This document shows, piece by piece, positions 7,613 through 15,663 of a stretch of DNA of 18,920 nucleotides. The stretch comes from CAYMSF01 sp964542255 (lineage in GTDB: Bacteria > Verrucomicrobiota > Lentisphaeria > Victivallales > Victivallaceae). The position numbers and the translations under genes are program-made. The stretch lies in NCBI GenBank assembly GCA_964542255.1, contig CAZITV010000028.1:1-18920 (forward strand), written 5' to 3'. How positions within the stretch are numbered: the first letter of the stretch is position 1; every line of letters starts with the position of its first letter. The notes beneath the pieces were generated by a model that saw only the letters and a program-made list of their open reading frames with translations, was not told the DNA's origin and searched no databases.

Positions 7613-9422
7613 GCTGCACCCTGTTAATTTTGCAATTTTTATATACTATTATTTTAGGACAAATTACTTCAAAATAGAGATTTAAACGATGTTTGCGCGT
7701 CAATGGCAACAATCCAAAAAAGGCTAATGGCACATACTCAAATTCTTTAATTTTAGCAATATTCCGAGCAATTGGCTCTTCATCGCCATATGTTAACCGA
7801 TTAAAAAAATCTTTTGCAAGCCATTCATACGAGCTATCAAGAAAGAAATCAGCATTATTGAAAACCTCGTTGCCATCAATTTTCGCATTAACCAATTTAT
7901 AACGATTAGGACTAACCATCGGCACACGATAATTTACCGGATACCAAACGGTGCCGAGCGTACTGCCCGATGCAATGTTATCATTTATCCACTTTGCGGC
8001 AGTAATTCTAGAATTTTCAGAAAGCGCCGCATCGGTATATGCCAGTGAATAACTAAGGGTGCCAACAACAACAATTCCGGCGACAATCCAGCATACAATG
8101 CGTTGATGAATTGCATTAATCACTCTACCTGCCATTAAGCAAAGCGGAATGTATGCTGGCAGCATATATGCGTCTGAAGTGGCCAAGCCCCGACTGGCGA
8201 TAAATAAATAAAGAATAATACCAGGAAACATAGCAAGACAGATTTTGTCACCTTTGACAATGGCAAATAATACCCCGGCGGCAATGACCAGAGACGCGGG
8301 GATCCCAACGGTATAAAACAACGCATCGTAGGAGTAGCAAAGCAGCGCATTCAGTATATTTAAAAATTGATTGCCATCTCTGGAAACACTTTGTATCCAA
8401 GTCAAATCTGACCAAAACGTACGCCAATCGAGCAATATTGCGGGTGATACCATAAAAAACGTTAAAATTGCTACGACACCTGCAGCGATTAATTTAAAAT
8501 CGTCATAAGTAAATTTATGTTTAATTTTAAATTCAGGCATCCGCCGTACTAAATGGAACATTATTAAAAAAACCGCGTTAATAGCGGCCGGATATTTAGT
8601 GGCAGTAGACAATCCCAAGAACACACCGCTTAATAGATAGTACCGCCACTTGGAACTGTTAATTATTGTAACTGAGAATAATAATGTTACTGCTGTCCAG
8701 AACATCAAAAAGCTATCCGCTTTGATAAATTTTGAAGATAATGAAAATAATGGAATAAATGTCAAAATTGCCGCGGACAATATTGCCAGAGGCAATTTGC
8801 CGATTTTATAGCCTAGCATAAAAACGACAACTACTGCCAAAGCTCCAAAGAACGCCGATAGCAACCTGCCGCAGATATAGAAATTGGCAAATTTATCCGG
8901 GTTGACAAGGTAATAAGCTGCTGTTTGACCAGAATGAATAACTCCTAGCATTTTGCCAATTGCCAAAGAAAAACCAATTTGATAAAAGAAAAATGGTCCG
9001 TAAATATAAGTACCGGTAACAATTGTATGATTATTACGCATATGAGCTAATACTTTAAAAACCATAAATTCGTCTGGATTTGAACTGCGTACCTGGTCTA
9101 AATATGGTGAAAAATCAGCTAGTTGGCGAAAATTCTCGCCACAGGTTTTGTCAATAAATTCTGAACGATTGCCCAAACCGTTATTTATACTTTGGATAAT
9201 GGCAGGTATTTTTTGCTCCATTACGTTAACCCCGCCCAATGATACAGCCAAACGCTCAGAGGATGGCAAGCCAACATTTATGCCCCTGCAATTAATCCAA
9301 AAAGAAAACGTGAACAGCAACATCAAACATAAAAAAACTTGCCAGTGACAAAAACCACGCAGAGATAATTCGTGATGCTTAATGTTCTCATTTGTCGCAG
9401 AATTTGGCAAACCCGTTGTCAT
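7605..9422 (-). CDS. Polytopic PMT/ArnT-type (GT39/GT83-like) membrane glycosyltransferase
   Basis: The protein has 605 residues and about ten hydrophobic segments, the first near residues 28-44 and the others spread to about residue 460. A soluble C-terminal part of about 130 residues follows. The first periplasmic loop is long and contains NPDEFMVFKVL (115-125), close to the HPDE-type motif of this superfamily, and TYIYGPFFFY (138-147). GRLLSAFFGALAVV (185-198) and a STATKYPAAIN stretch are also typical. Such enzymes take a sugar from a polyprenyl-phosphate carrier and add it to a protein or lipid outside the membrane. The next gene encodes the matching type of carrier-loading GT2 enzyme and overlaps it by 8 bases, which supports a donor-transferase pair. 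It is the first gene of this operon, behind a 290-base gap with a fair promoter. The acceptor and sugar are unknown. Confidence 0.85.
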   Translation of the reverse strand: MTTGLPNSATNENIKHHELSLRGFCHWQVFLCLMLLFTFSFWINCRGINVGLPSSERLAVSLGGVNVMEQKIPAIIQSINNGLGNRSEFIDKTCGENFRQLADFSPYLDQVRSSNPDEFMVFKVLAHMRNNHTIVTGTYIYGPFFFYQIGFSLAIGKMLGVIHSGQTAAYYLVNPDKFANFYICGRLLSAFFGALAVVVVFMLGYKIGKLPLAILSAAILTFIPLFSLSSKFIKADSFLMFWTAVTLLFSVTIINSSKWRYYLLSGVFLGLSTATKYPAAINAVFLIMFHLVRRMPEFKIKHKFTYDDFKLIAAGVVAILTFFMVSPAILLDWRTFWSDLTWIQSVSRDGNQFLNILNALLCYSYDALFYTVGIPASLVIAAGVLFAIVKGDKICLAMFPGIILYLFIASRGLATSDAYMLPAYIPLCLMAGRVINAIHQRIVCWIVAGIVVVGTLSYSLAYTDAALSENSRITAAKWINDNIASGSTLGTVWYPVNYRVPMVSPNRYKLVNAKIDGNEVFNNADFFLDSSYEWLAKDFFNRLTYGDEEPIARNIAKIKEFEYVPLAFFGLLPLTRKHRLNLYFEVICPKIIVYKNCKINRVQHD

Positions 9423-9501
9423 ACAATCACCATTTCGTATTACCCGATTATTAGCCTATAACGCCAAAAATTGATGAGGCGCTACCGGTATCTTTGGGTA
9501 A

Positions 9502-9530
9502 AATATACTGCAACGAAAGTAACTTTACAA
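9502..9530 (-). promoter_or_regulatory. Candidate promoter of the glycosylation operon
   Basis: On the minus strand TTGTAA (9525-9530) and TATATT (9502-9507) are separated by 17 bases, about 80-110 bases upstream of the start at 9422. The -10 matches the sigma70 consensus at five of six positions and the -35 at four. The position in the gap before the first gene of an operon supports it. Confidence 0.45.
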
Positions 9531-9712
9531 GCACGTGGGTATTGATTAAATATAAGGCATTGCTATTACCAACCCGCATATAAAAAACTTAATTTAACAC
9601 TATTTTAAACGTGGGCAACATACACCATCATCGTAAAGATTTGCGAATTATTCAACTGCATTACATAGTAATGGTAGCGCGGCAAAAAAAGGAATGTTAA
9701 ATCAGGTTAGCA

Positions 9713-10954
9713 CTATTTTTTTTCGGGCTGAGCAGCTTCGGTCAAATTCCCACTACTGTCAGTGGTAAATCGCTGCGTAGTAAATTTGCTTAGTAGATTT
9801 TTTATTTCACCAATACCGGGGTCAGCCATATGAGCAATTTTATAACCAAACTTACTTTTTCTAGCTTCTTCCAGTCGTTTCTTTTCTTCAATATCGCGCA
9901 AAGCCTCGTCACGTCTGGAGATAAATGATTGATTCAAAGTATCAAGCGCAGCAATTCGCCGTTGAGCAATTTCTATCTTTTCAGCTGCATTAGTTAGATA
10001 GTTCGGACGATGATATTCACGGTAAACTCTTACTACACGACTATAATACTCCTTTTGCAAATCCTCTGGCATCGACTCAGCAAATTCAACAACAACAGCA
10101 TATTTTGCCATAATTTCTTTTGAACGCAGTACATCAAGCGGTAAATCTGTCATCAAGAACAATTCGCTTCGTTCCGCTTTATATTGTGAACGTAATTCTG
10201 TGCTGTGCATACGTTGCTCCAACTGCTCACTTGATAAAAAATCATCACGCAATTCAAGAAATTTTTCTTTTAAATCAGCAGGTATAAAATCCTCCTGATT
10301 GATACTCTGACCAGGCTGTGGCGACAAAATTTGATAACTATCCTGTCCACCGTCAAGGCCATCCTCTGCAACATTTCGCAAAAAGAGGATACCGCGCTGC
10401 ACACGGTCGTTTAACGCAGCGGCTATCTCTTCGTCAGAAAAAGCAAAAGATCCATAGACATCAGGCTTATGGTCGCGTAAAATCAACGGTCCAAATTCAG
10501 TTAAATCAAGCGTTTTATTATAAATAAATGATTCATAAATCAGGTGAGTTAACGCCAAACTGCGCTCTTCAGAATTTGTTGCCACTGCGGCAGCTGGTAT
10601 TTTAAAAGATGACACTGCGTCTATTGGAACAGCTTCTGGCGTCTCTTCAGAAGACTCACTTGCTGTGGTAATGTCAGAATTCACTACCGATATGCCTGCA
10701 GCTGATTGTGACGGTGTTAACATATTTATATAATCTTGTCCGGATGGAGTTAATTCATAGCTAAAATCGTCAATTCTTGTCATCATTCCATTGGCTTCCA
10801 ATGTCTGGATTGCCCACTGCAAATCTTCAGCAGGTATGGGTTTCGACTCATCAACGGAGATACTATTCAAATCTAATCTTCCGTTATCAATGCTCAGTGC
10901 AATACTTTCTACCAAAATTTCGCGTAAATAATCTTCTGAATAATTACCGCTCAT
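9713..10954 (-). CDS. Orphan protein with two winged-helix-like repeats and a coiled coil
   Basis: The product has 413 residues with no signal or membrane segment. Two stretches look like copies of the same alpha/beta unit. The first, residues 8-75, has LREILVESIALSIDNGRLDL, then EDLQWAIQTLEANGMM and YELTPSGQDYI. The second, about 130-215, has LTHLIYESFIYNKTLDLTEF, then DEEIAAALNDRVQRGILF and YQILSPQPGQSI. Each resembles a winged helix ending in a hairpin. An acidic Ser/Thr/Glu linker (about 78-110) joins them. The C-terminal half is helical, with a charged coiled coil (about 310-360, RRDEALRDIEEKKRLEEARK). The frame opens at 10969, but the ATG at 10954 has GGAG five bases upstream, so I start there. 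It stands alone between gaps of 290 and about 400 bases. A role in DNA binding or scaffolding is possible but unproven; I know no family for it. Confidence 0.72.
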   Translation of the reverse strand: MSGNYSEDYLREILVESIALSIDNGRLDLNSISVDESKPIPAEDLQWAIQTLEANGMMTRIDDFSYELTPSGQDYINMLTPSQSAAGISVVNSDITTASESSEETPEAVPIDAVSSFKIPAAAVATNSEERSLALTHLIYESFIYNKTLDLTEFGPLILRDHKPDVYGSFAFSDEEIAAALNDRVQRGILFLRNVAEDGLDGGQDSYQILSPQPGQSINQEDFIPADLKEKFLELRDDFLSSEQLEQRMHSTELRSQYKAERSELFLMTDLPLDVLRSKEIMAKYAVVVEFAESMPEDLQKEYYSRVVRVYREYHRPNYLTNAAEKIEIAQRRIAALDTLNQSFISRRDEALRDIEEKKRLEEARKSKFGYKIAHMADPGIGEIKNLLSKFTTQRFTTDSSGNLTEAAQPEKK

Positions 10955-10969
10955 CTTAGCTCCAATCAT

Positions 10970-11356
10970 AATAGTTAGTTAATCAGTGACGTTATATAGA
11001 TTACTAAAGTCAATAAAATTAATTGGGATTCGAGAAATTGACGTTGTGAATGCTAATGTTACATCTCAAAACAGTGGTCATTTGTAGTCCGTATTTTTCG
11101 TTGCTAAATCCGGCAACATCTATGCAGATACTAACATTTTAACTTAGATAAAAATTAAAGCCATCCCAATTTAAAAGCTTATTAACCTGATTTTATCAAT
11201 AAATTAATAAAAAAAAACATTTATTCAATACTTATGATACTAGTCAAATACAGCTTGTCAAATCGCACTTAATATTTTTTTACAAAAAAAGATTATCATT
11301 GAATCGAGACCAAGATGTATATTGTCTTTCAAAAAAATAATCTGGCGACATTAAAT
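10970..11356. other. Intergenic region with a likely long 5' leader
   Basis: This AT-rich gap lies between the terpenoid operon and the orphan gene at 10954. It holds a strong minus-strand promoter (11234-11261) whose transcript would have a leader of roughly 270 bases. Within that leader, positions 11100-11117 can form a small hairpin (GTTGC/GCAAC with an 8-base loop) in the transcript. An A/T-only inverted repeat (TTTTTTT-AC-AAAAAAA) lies near 11275-11290. No ORF with a ribosome-binding site, tRNA or recognised riboswitch core is visible. Confidence 0.5.
11234..11261 (-). promoter_or_regulatory. Strong sigma70-type promoter, probably for the orphan gene at 10954
   Basis: On the minus strand a perfect TTGACA (11256-11261) is followed after 16 bases by TATCAT (11234-11239), five of six consensus positions. 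Transcription would start near 11227, well after the end of the terpenoid operon, and run into the gene starting at 10954. It could instead drive a small RNA within the gap. Confidence 0.55.
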
Positions 11357-11362
11357 TTAATG
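11349..11362. repeat. Perfect 14-base palindrome over the cyclase stop codon
   Basis: CATTAAATTTAATG reads the same on both strands and includes the TAA stop of the last terpenoid gene. On the minus strand a run of seven T follows about 10-15 bases later. It could be part of a weak terminator or a protein-binding site, but an A/T-only core of this size may also occur by chance. Confidence 0.3.
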
Positions 11363-13132
11363 ATGGATAACTGTTAGATATTTGTTAAAAAAACGAACAA
11401 CGAACAATAGCGGGTAAAGCTTCTCATCATACCATAAGGCTGCAAAATATAACCCAATAGGGCTCGCCGGAGGAATATTTTCAGCAGATTCAATTACAGC
11501 GTCACACAATAAAGCACATGCTGCAGCAACATTGTTGCGGCAATTCGGGAATGAGCAAAGTGCTGTTGCGGCGATAGCAGTACATTCAATATTAGATTTT
11601 GTGCCTAATGCCCCACCCCAGCCGCCATCACTGTTTTGAGACACACACAAATAATTAACCCCGCGATTTAGAGATTCGCCTTCATAGCCAATAGCAGTTA
11701 AAATATCAACAACGATTCCGGTGCCATATACCGGATTATGTTGACCAGCGCTGTTTTGGTCACCAAACCATAATGGATTCCATGAACCATCGTTATTTTG
11801 CACACGTTCAAGATATCGTATAATCTTAACGCAAGCACAGTCAATTTTTATTGCCAATCTTGATTTTAACCATTTTCTCCAGTTATAAAAAGCAATAAGC
11901 GTATGAACACTAATGTCGGGACTACTGCGGTCAAATGGCAAAAATCCCCAGCCTCGGCAAAATGTCGGAATGCCACCATCACTATTTTGCATATTCAATA
12001 ACCACCTCAGTCCGTTTTCAATGCTGCTATCGCAGCGTTCCGGTTGCAATATTGCAAGCGCGTTCAAGACTGATGAAGTATCGTCTGCATCAGGGACTCC
12101 GCCAGGCAAATTCGTCCACGCCCAGCCACCGGGAGCAGACAATGTAAAAGGATGAGTGGTTTTAAACTGAAAATCGCGAAATTGCTCTCCAAGCTTAAGT
12201 TTGTCGTTTTCAGTCATAACGCTTAAACTACTGATTGACCTGACCGCATTAGAAGTCAGCCAAATGGTCAAATCCGTATCTATTGCCCATGAGCCGTCTG
12301 TTCTGGCTGTATTGGCTAAAAAAGATATTGCCCGGCTAACAACGGCATGATTTCCATAACCGGCAACGGAAAGGCAAACCGCAACGAACCCAGTAAGCGG
12401 TGCTGCTTCCAGAAAACCGCCATTTGACGGTTGCATTCGACAAAGTTTTTGTAGTAAAATATTTATAATTGTACCATAGAATCTACGTATGATGCGATTG
12501 CTTGCCGTCATCGAACGGCGTGCAAACCCGACTGCGATTAAAGCTGGAATTGCATAACTGACCACAGGTAATTTTAAATATTTAAACAAACATTGCGGAA
12601 TCAATGCTAATTCGAATGGCAAATTCGGTACGTATTTCCACTTTTCACAGGAGTCCCCAAAATGTCCCGACAAGGCGCATACGAATAAAATCGGAGTAGA
12701 AAAAGTTAAATCATCTCCATAAAATTTAATTACCCCTGTATATATTGCCGCCGGGTTGTCACCGCCAACCAATCTAGAGACGCATTGAGATGCTTTATCT
12801 AAATTTTTGCTGTTATTTGAAGCGCAGGCAAGAGCTGCTCTTGCCAGTAATGTTGCGGTCAAATTTGTTGGGCTAGAGTCACTATCACCCCATCCGCCAT
12901 CCTCATTTTGATGCGTTTCCAGCCACACTGCCGCTTTGCTTATCAGCAAACAATTAGCTTGAGCAACGGTATTGCCGGCATTCTTTGCAAAATAAATTGC
13001 CAACAATGCCACTGCCGTTGACACCGCGCTGGAAGATAAATTACCATGCCATAATCCGTCAGAATTGCGCTGCTTTAATAAGGCATTTACAGCCAAAGAT
13101 ATAGCTTCATTGAATTTAACGCTATTATTCAT
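11357..13132 (-). CDS. Squalene-hopene-cyclase-like class II terpene cyclase
   Basis: The 591-residue protein has the two-domain alpha-barrel layout of squalene-hopene cyclases, slightly short of the usual 620-700. The catalytic acid motif is present as PDADDTSSVLNAL, with D348-x-D350-D351-T352, after GGWAWTNLPGG. QW-type repeats occur at HQNEDGGWGD (74-83), MQNSDGG (381-387), VQNNDGSW (444-451) and SQNSDGGWGG (498-507). VYGTGIVVDIL (468-478) and a C-terminal YFAALWYDEKLYPLLF also fit the family. Class II cyclases protonate a terminal double bond or epoxide and cyclise a polyprene in one step, usually bound to the membrane. The spot that reads WDTxL in typical squalene-hopene cyclases seems to read WLTSN (291-295), and PEVTG-like residues are SPDIS, so the substrate may differ from squalene. 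It is the last gene of the operon; its ATG overlaps the previous stop as ATGA. Confidence 0.88.
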   Translation of the reverse strand: MNNSVKFNEAISLAVNALLKQRNSDGLWHGNLSSSAVSTAVALLAIYFAKNAGNTVAQANCLLISKAAVWLETHQNEDGGWGDSDSSPTNLTATLLARAALACASNNSKNLDKASQCVSRLVGGDNPAAIYTGVIKFYGDDLTFSTPILFVCALSGHFGDSCEKWKYVPNLPFELALIPQCLFKYLKLPVVSYAIPALIAVGFARRSMTASNRIIRRFYGTIINILLQKLCRMQPSNGGFLEAAPLTGFVAVCLSVAGYGNHAVVSRAISFLANTARTDGSWAIDTDLTIWLTSNAVRSISSLSVMTENDKLKLGEQFRDFQFKTTHPFTLSAPGGWAWTNLPGGVPDADDTSSVLNALAILQPERCDSSIENGLRWLLNMQNSDGGIPTFCRGWGFLPFDRSSPDISVHTLIAFYNWRKWLKSRLAIKIDCACVKIIRYLERVQNNDGSWNPLWFGDQNSAGQHNPVYGTGIVVDILTAIGYEGESLNRGVNYLCVSQNSDGGWGGALGTKSNIECTAIAATALCSFPNCRNNVAAACALLCDAVIESAENIPPASPIGLYFAALWYDEKLYPLLFVVRFFNKYLTVIHH

Positions 13133-14049
13133 TTGAGAGCCCCAGAAGCTAATAGGCCATAAAATGTATATTCACAATCAGCCGTCAGTCCATGTGGAAG
13201 TGCAGAAAATCCGCCGCATTCTGACCAGCAGTGAATAATATACTCCTTCGTCGCTGTACAGTTTTTTATCTCCAGTCCACTGCACATATTCAACGCAAAC
13301 AATGAAGTGCCTGTTGAAAGCAGGTCCGATGACAATGCTGACGAAAAAGCTTTAAAACCACCGTCTTCAGCTATTTGTTCACGCAACCAATGCAACGCTG
13401 CAGTATCAAACAGACCGGTCAATTGTCGTTTTAAAATAATTGCAGCTACAGTTGCATTAGTTGAAGCAGTGTCACTTTCTAGTAAATTAGAGAAACCACC
13501 ATTATTTTTTCGAAAAAGCTCCAGTGAATGCGGTATAGTCTTTGCATCGGTTAGCAAGATACCGCAATCTTGCGCCAAATTCATCTGTAAAAAGCGTTCG
13601 TATGGAGAAGACCGCGAATTGGAAAATTTATGTATAACATTGATAATTGAACTTAAATGTTTTCGTCGAAAATAATATTCGCGGATTTTATTTGAATGTC
13701 CTGTAATCAATGTCACAGTCGGGAATTTAATTTGTGCCAACGCAGAATAACACTTAACCAGACATACTAAGTGCGGTAAATCTAATTCCTCTGGGTCAAT
13801 ATTATTCAAAAAAATCTCAATTTGCCGGTACGGCAGGCGAATATTGAGAGGTAAAGAACACGCAAGACCAAACATCGTGTAATATAAGTCGCTGTGCCCA
13901 TCAGCGCCAGCGAATCCACCATCTGCGCAATACTGGGTATTGATAAAATTGCTGATTGCCGCGATAGCATCTCTATCTAGTTTTTTTACACCGGCAGAAA
14001 CAATTTTATATGTTTCCACCGAATGATTTTTGACTTTTTTCTGAATCAT
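13129..14049 (-). CDS. Single-domain prenyltransferase-fold (GGF-repeat) protein
   Basis: The protein has 306 residues. Four repeats have the GGF core typical of prenyltransferase beta subunits and terpene cyclases: ADGGFAGADGHSDLYYTMFG near the N-terminus, NNGGFSNLLESDTASTNAT, EDGGFKAFSSALSSDLLSTG and, at the end, ECGGFSALPHG followed by ADCEYTFYGLLAS. That is about half of a squalene-hopene cyclase. I see no DxDD acid motif and no convincing D/C/H zinc site of protein prenyltransferases, so catalysis alone is doubtful. It may be a partner or substrate-binding subunit of the next cyclase, to which it is coupled by a 4-base overlap. A TTG at 14067 could start it, but the ATG at 14049 has GGGA nine bases upstream and is preferred. 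This leaves a 44-base overlap with the gene before. Its biochemical role is unknown. Confidence 0.8.
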   Translation of the reverse strand: MIQKKVKNHSVETYKIVSAGVKKLDRDAIAAISNFINTQYCADGGFAGADGHSDLYYTMFGLACSLPLNIRLPYRQIEIFLNNIDPEELDLPHLVCLVKCYSALAQIKFPTVTLITGHSNKIREYYFRRKHLSSIINVIHKFSNSRSSPYERFLQMNLAQDCGILLTDAKTIPHSLELFRKNNGGFSNLLESDTASTNATVAAIILKRQLTGLFDTAALHWLREQIAEDGGFKAFSSALSSDLLSTGTSLFALNMCSGLEIKNCTATKEYIIHCWSECGGFSALPHGLTADCEYTFYGLLASGALK

Positions 14050-15640
14050 GAAGTAATTTCCCGGCAATTCTAAACAATAGCCGTTTTAATCCTGAGTGGT
14101 TAATAGGCCTCAACGCCCGTACAGCTTCATTGTGATAATGCAGCAGTAATTGCCTAACTTTTGCCAACACCTTATCAATATCAACTTCGGCAGCGAAAAC
14201 TGCTTTAACACCTTGTGCATCCTTGCATTGCCTCAAATGTTTAAACAACCGTTCACGGTTTGCTGCAAAATCCCCGGCGGCTGCAATAATCACCGATAGG
14301 TAAGGTTCATCATGCCAGCCCTGTTCACTTTCTGCATAAAAATCATCTAAATCATCCTTAATTTGATATGCAACACCAAGCGCTTCACTAAATGTCTTAA
14401 GGTGAAGACATAATTCATTTGAAGCACCGGCACACAATGCTCCCAAAGCCAAAGAAACTTCAAAAGCCGGGGATGTTTTTCCGCGGAATATTTCGATTGT
14501 ATCAGCTAATAGTAATGGTGAGGGATTGCGCCGCCATTCCAGCTCGTCCCCCTGCCCTCGGCACAAATTACGGTGAGCATTGGCGGCAACTTTAATCATT
14601 TCGCAGCGAATATTGTCTGACACATCACAAATCGACAGTAAGCGATAGCCTTCACCCAATAAAGCATCGCCGGCATTAAGCGCAATCGGCAAATTGTAAC
14701 TGCGGTGCAACGCTGCGCGACCATAACGAAAATCATCATCATCTTCAATATCATCATGAATCAAAGACGCCTTATGAAATGATTCTACCGCTACTGCTGC
14801 CTGCTTTAGTCCGATAGAATGCGGTTTATTTCCAGTCAAAACAGAATATACTGATGCGGCAATCAGCGGACGCCAACGCTTACCATCACCAGCCAACCAC
14901 TCGCGGGCAACTAGTTCAGCAGCACCTATTGGTACTCCCATAATTGTTTCTAATTCGGCTGGCTCAAACCACTGCTTTACCTGTTGAGCCAGCTGATCCA
15001 AATTTATCGGATGACAATCTGAATTTTCACTCATCAACATCGCCTGCCTTACGATATCTATATCGACGCAAGTATCATTACAACCGGCTTTTGTCAACGG
15101 CACAGCAATACCGGGCACTGCATGAGAGACCATATATGGAAAAGCTTTTTCCAAGGCATCAAGACAGCTTACACCAATGACGGCGTCAAACTGACCAGAC
15201 TCGAGCATTCCTGCGACAAGAGAAGAACCTTCTGCAACCAAAGTCATCATTCCAAGTGCATCTGCCTCCAACTCTAACTTGCCAATATCACAAGAACCGC
15301 AATTTTGGCATATCAAGCCAAGCTCATCAATGACAGATGAACAAACGCTTGAACTACGTAAGCATTGCGGCAGCATCAGCATCCTGCGTTCACGCGGTAT
15401 CGCCGCGATTGTTTCACGCCATACCTCATTGTTTATCATAATCATCAACCATTTCTGGAAAACCGGGGCAATGTGGTGAGTAGCTATGAGTGTTTTTGCT
15501 GCGTCCTCAAGTTCCTCCAGAGATAAAGGTGGCTGCAGTTTGCGATTTGCCACATTGCTTTTTACCAATTCTACCAGATGAATTCTGTCTGCGGCAGAAT
15601 GGGGTATAGCTTGGTCGGAATTATTATTGCTAATATTCAT
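14006..15640 (-). CDS. DUF116 domain fused to trans-polyprenyl diphosphate synthase
   Basis: The protein has 544 residues in two parts. Residues 50-200 match DUF116: LPQCLRSSSVC (90-100), LICQNCGSCDIGKLELEA (109-126), AEGSSLVAGML (136-146), AVIGVSC (153-159) and PLTKAGCNDTCVD (181-193). C93, C100, C111, C114, C117, C159, C187 and C191 could hold an Fe-S cluster or metal. Residues 225-544 are an isoprenyl diphosphate synthase with GKRWRP (253-258), first Asp-rich motif DDIED (296-300) and second motif DDLDD (429-433). It should join isopentenyl diphosphate units onto an allylic primer. The residue five before the first motif is Ala (A291), as in long-chain synthases rather than the aromatic residue of farnesyl or geranylgeranyl types, so a product longer than C20 is plausible. 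The Shine-Dalgarno sequence is weak. The gap to the radical SAM gene upstream is 23 bases. Confidence 0.9.
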   Translation of the reverse strand: MNISNNNSDQAIPHSAADRIHLVELVKSNVANRKLQPPLSLEELEDAAKTLIATHHIAPVFQKWLMIMINNEVWRETIAAIPRERRMLMLPQCLRSSSVCSSVIDELGLICQNCGSCDIGKLELEADALGMMTLVAEGSSLVAGMLESGQFDAVIGVSCLDALEKAFPYMVSHAVPGIAVPLTKAGCNDTCVDIDIVRQAMLMSENSDCHPINLDQLAQQVKQWFEPAELETIMGVPIGAAELVAREWLAGDGKRWRPLIAASVYSVLTGNKPHSIGLKQAAVAVESFHKASLIHDDIEDDDDFRYGRAALHRSYNLPIALNAGDALLGEGYRLLSICDVSDNIRCEMIKVAANAHRNLCRGQGDELEWRRNPSPLLLADTIEIFRGKTSPAFEVSLALGALCAGASNELCLHLKTFSEALGVAYQIKDDLDDFYAESEQGWHDEPYLSVIIAAAGDFAANRERLFKHLRQCKDAQGVKAVFAAEVDIDKVLAKVRQLLLHYHNEAVRALRPINHSGLKRLLFRIAGKLLHDSEKSQKSFGGNI

Positions 15641-15663
15641 TTTATCAGTCTAAAGTGTTAATT

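Noticed and set aside
9659..9673. Inverted repeat CATTAC-TAT-GTAATG downstream of the orphan gene
   Set aside because: The stem is only six pairs and no T-run follows on the minus strand, so I do not call it a terminator.
11275..11290. T7/A7 inverted repeat
   Set aside because: It is an A/T-only homopolymer pairing in AT-rich DNA, not a stable GC stem with a T-tract.
13307..13675. 122-codon plus-strand open frame
   Set aside because: It lies entirely antisense to the GGF-repeat gene, which has clear family repeats, and its translation shows no domain or ribosome-binding site.
13129..14049. Protein farnesyl/geranylgeranyl transferase beta subunit
   Set aside because: The repeats fit the fold, but I cannot place the D-x-C and His zinc ligands, and the partner gene is a terpene cyclase.
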